From: Patescibacteria group bacterium
GTDB lineage: Bacteria > Patescibacteriota > Minisyncoccia > Phycocordibacterales > PALSA-1337
Reading direction: 5' to 3'
DNA: 6,611 bases
Assembly: GCA_028871265.1 (NCBI GenBank)
Contig: JAGWNR010000037.1
Coordinates: forward strand, 1-6,611
Under the pieces are notes generated by a model that did no database searches, was not told the origin of the DNA, and saw nothing but the letters and a program-made list of their open reading frames with translations. This document shows positions 5,067 through 6,611 of the stretch, one piece after another (the stretch's first letter is position 1; each line of letters starts with the position of its first letter). Position numbers and translations under genes: made by a program.

Positions 5067-6611
5067 ATTTTTTCTTCCCTACCTCAGCCAATTTTTTGGA
5101 AAGTTCCTGGCAAAGTTTGGCAGCGGCGTTGGAAGCAGTGACATCTTTGGCACGTTCGGCAGCAGCCAGGTCAGCCATAGCGATGGCCAGTTTTTTCTTG
5201 ATAAAGTCTTCTTCGAAATTAATCAGTAGCTCGGCAATTTCCAGCTCTGCATTACGACCGGTACCAAAAGTTATCTCCGCTTCGAGAATCAGCTCATCTT
5301 TGTATGGCTCAATAGCAGTAACAAGCTCTCTGTAATCCGGGCCGGCGATCCTCTGCATATTGTCGAAATATTTTTTTGTATCCATAGAACCGGTTTTTTC
5401 CGCTTGCCATAATAACCCTAGGAGTTTGCGAACCACCAAATCAATCCTGGCATATGAAGTTTTTGAATTTGATTGGGTCTCTCTGGTTGTTCTGGTTGTT
5501 TCGACAATTTTCTTTTCCAAAATACTTTTCAAGTCGTCGCGCACAGCCTCTTCGGACAGCCCGGTTTTATCATGAATCATTTTTATCCAATGTGACCTCT
5601 CCATGGCGCCTTGGATTTCGGCTACAAATGGCAAGATTTTTTCGCGTATAATAGCTGGCAGTTTCCTGGCATCGTTCTTTTCTTTCATGATCCCATCCAG
5701 TACAAACTCTATGACCGGTTTGGCGTGACGCAAGGTATTTTTCCAATTTTCTGGATCAGATAGAACCAAATCGGCTGGATCTTTGCCGCCTTCGATATCG
5801 GCAATTTTTACATCCATGCCTAGGTTGAGAGCAATTCGCGCCGCCCGCAAAGCGGCATTTCGACCGGCTTTGTCGGAATCAAAAGCAATTAGCACATTCG
5901 GCGAAAGTCTGCGAACCAGTCCTAAATTATTCGTCACATGCTCACGCGAAACCGTATCATCGGCCAAGGCGGTACCAGAAGCAGCAACCGTATTTTTAAT
6001 GCCGGCTTGATGTGACATAATCAGATCCATTTGGCCTTCGACCAAAATGGAATAATTTTTCTTGCGAATTTCACCTTTGGCTTTGTCGATGCCGTAAAGT
6101 ACCGCCGATTTGTCATACAGCGGCGAATCCGGCGTGTTTATATACTTGCCCTCGCCTTCTTTTTCATGGAGCAGTCGGCCGGAAAAAGCAATAACTCGAC
6201 CGGAAGAATCCATTATTGGAAACATGACACGACCACGAAAGCGGTCGTAATATCCCTTGTCACTTTTTTTTGTTAAACCAGCTTTTTCCATATCGGTATC
6301 ACTAAAACCTTTTTTAGCCAAAGCGTCACGGAGATTGCGCCAGCCATCGGGCGCCCAACCCAGGCGAAATTCGCGCACAGTTTCCTCTTTAACTCCCCTT
6401 TTTTTCAAATATTCCAACGGCTCGCCGGCTAGCTGGCTTTGATAAAAAATGTAGGCGGCCTCCATGACGGCATATAAACGTTCACGCTCAGTTTTTTGTT
6501 CTTTGTTTTGAAAGTTCAAGGGCACACCGGCGCGATCGGCCAGTAATTTCAAAGCGCCCATAAAATCCAAACCTTCAAATTGTTCGACGAAACTAAAGAT
6601 GTCGCCTTTGG
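5065..6611 (-). CDS. dnaG: DNA primase DnaG, missing N-terminus
   Basis: DnaG makes the RNA primers for DNA replication and works with the DnaB helicase. The frame is open through the right edge. Thirteen codons before the TTG at 6570 read KGDIFSFVEQFEG, a conserved primase segment that follows the zinc-binding domain, so that TTG is not the start. Of the protein, 514 residues are visible. The core contains FRGRVMFPI and GRVIAFSGR (about 124-145), TOPRIM acid motif EGQMD (192-196), the metal-binding DSDKAG (244-249), and GGKDPAD (274-280). A low-complexity linker with TTRTTR (371-376) leads to a helical C-terminal domain of the DnaB-interacting type (about 388-514). The CHC2 zinc domain, expected in the missing first 60 or so residues, lies outside the window. 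Normally rpoD follows dnaG directly; here an inverted Nudix gene intervenes. No own-strand terminator is seen after the stop. Confidence 0.95.
   Translation of the reverse strand, partial: KGDIFSFVEQFEGLDFMGALKLLADRAGVPLNFQNKEQKTERERLYAVMEAAYIFYQSQLAGEPLEYLKKRGVKEETVREFRLGWAPDGWRNLRDALAKKGFSDTDMEKAGLTKKSDKGYYDRFRGRVMFPIMDSSGRVIAFSGRLLHEKEGEGKYINTPDSPLYDKSAVLYGIDKAKGEIRKKNYSILVEGQMDLIMSHQAGIKNTVAASGTALADDTVSREHVTNNLGLVRRLSPNVLIAFDSDKAGRNAALRAARIALNLGMDVKIADIEGGKDPADLVLSDPENWKNTLRHAKPVIEFVLDGIMKEKNDARKLPAIIREKILPFVAEIQGAMERSHWIKMIHDKTGLSEEAVRDDLKSILEKKIVETTRTTRETQSNSKTSYARIDLVVRKLLGLLWQAEKTGSMDTKKYFDNMQRIAGPDYRELVTAIEPYKDELILEAEITFGTGRNAELEIAELLINFEEDFIKKKLAIAMADLAAAERAKDVTASNAAAKLCQELSKKLAEVGKKK
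5482..5499 (-). repeat. In-frame 9-bp duplication in the DnaG linker
   Basis: On the coding strand ACAACCAGA occurs twice in direct succession and encodes TTRTTR. It lies in the polar stretch between the primase core and the C-terminal helicase-binding domain, where length changes are usually tolerated. Confidence 0.7.

Noticed and set aside
6568..6570. TTG at 6570 as the start of dnaG
   Set aside because: The frame stays open upstream and encodes conserved primase sequence, so the gene is cut by the window edge.

Overview
The window reads as ordinary bacterial chromosome. It holds three complete genes, all central information-processing or house-cleaning genes, plus two genes cut by the window edges. 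TGA ends two of the reading frames (the sigma factor and the Nudix gene), so it is a stop codon here. This argues against the CPR lineages that read TGA as glycine. The Lys-rich N-terminus of the sigma factor, the single-chain UvrD helicase fused to a RecB-type nuclease, and the tight packing with intergenic gaps of 27, 65, 111 and 48 bp suggest a small-genome bacterium of the Patescibacteria/CPR type. That placement is inference and was not tested by a tree.

Layout from left to right. Bases 2-169 (+) hold the end of a DsbA/thioredoxin-fold protein. Bases 197-3151 (-) encode a helicase-nuclease with all UvrD-family motifs, a C-terminal PD-(D/E)XK nuclease and a four-Cys set. Bases 3217-4425 (-) encode the primary sigma factor RpoD. 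A 111-bp divergent intergenic region follows, with back-to-back promoter-like sequences, a perfect 16-bp palindrome and a consensus DnaA box. Bases 4537-5016 (+) encode a Nudix hydrolase, ended by a strong intrinsic terminator at 5041-5066. Bases 5065-6611 (-) hold DnaG primase, whose N-terminal zinc domain lies beyond the right edge.

The dnaG-rpoD pair is the remnant of the classic macromolecular-synthesis operon (rpsU-dnaG-rpoD), here split by a Nudix gene of opposite orientation. rpoD therefore seems to have its own promoter. No terminator is visible for dnaG on its own strand, so read-through antisense to the Nudix gene and into rpoD is possible.

The less expected structure is small-scale. 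An 18-bp near-palindromic unit repeated three times sits inside the helicase linker. A heptamer repeated four times lies in the nuclease part of the same gene, and a 9-bp duplication lies in the DnaG linker. The intergenic region between rpoD and the Nudix gene looks like a compact control region. I see no CRISPR array, transposase, tRNA, rRNA or evident new multi-gene system.
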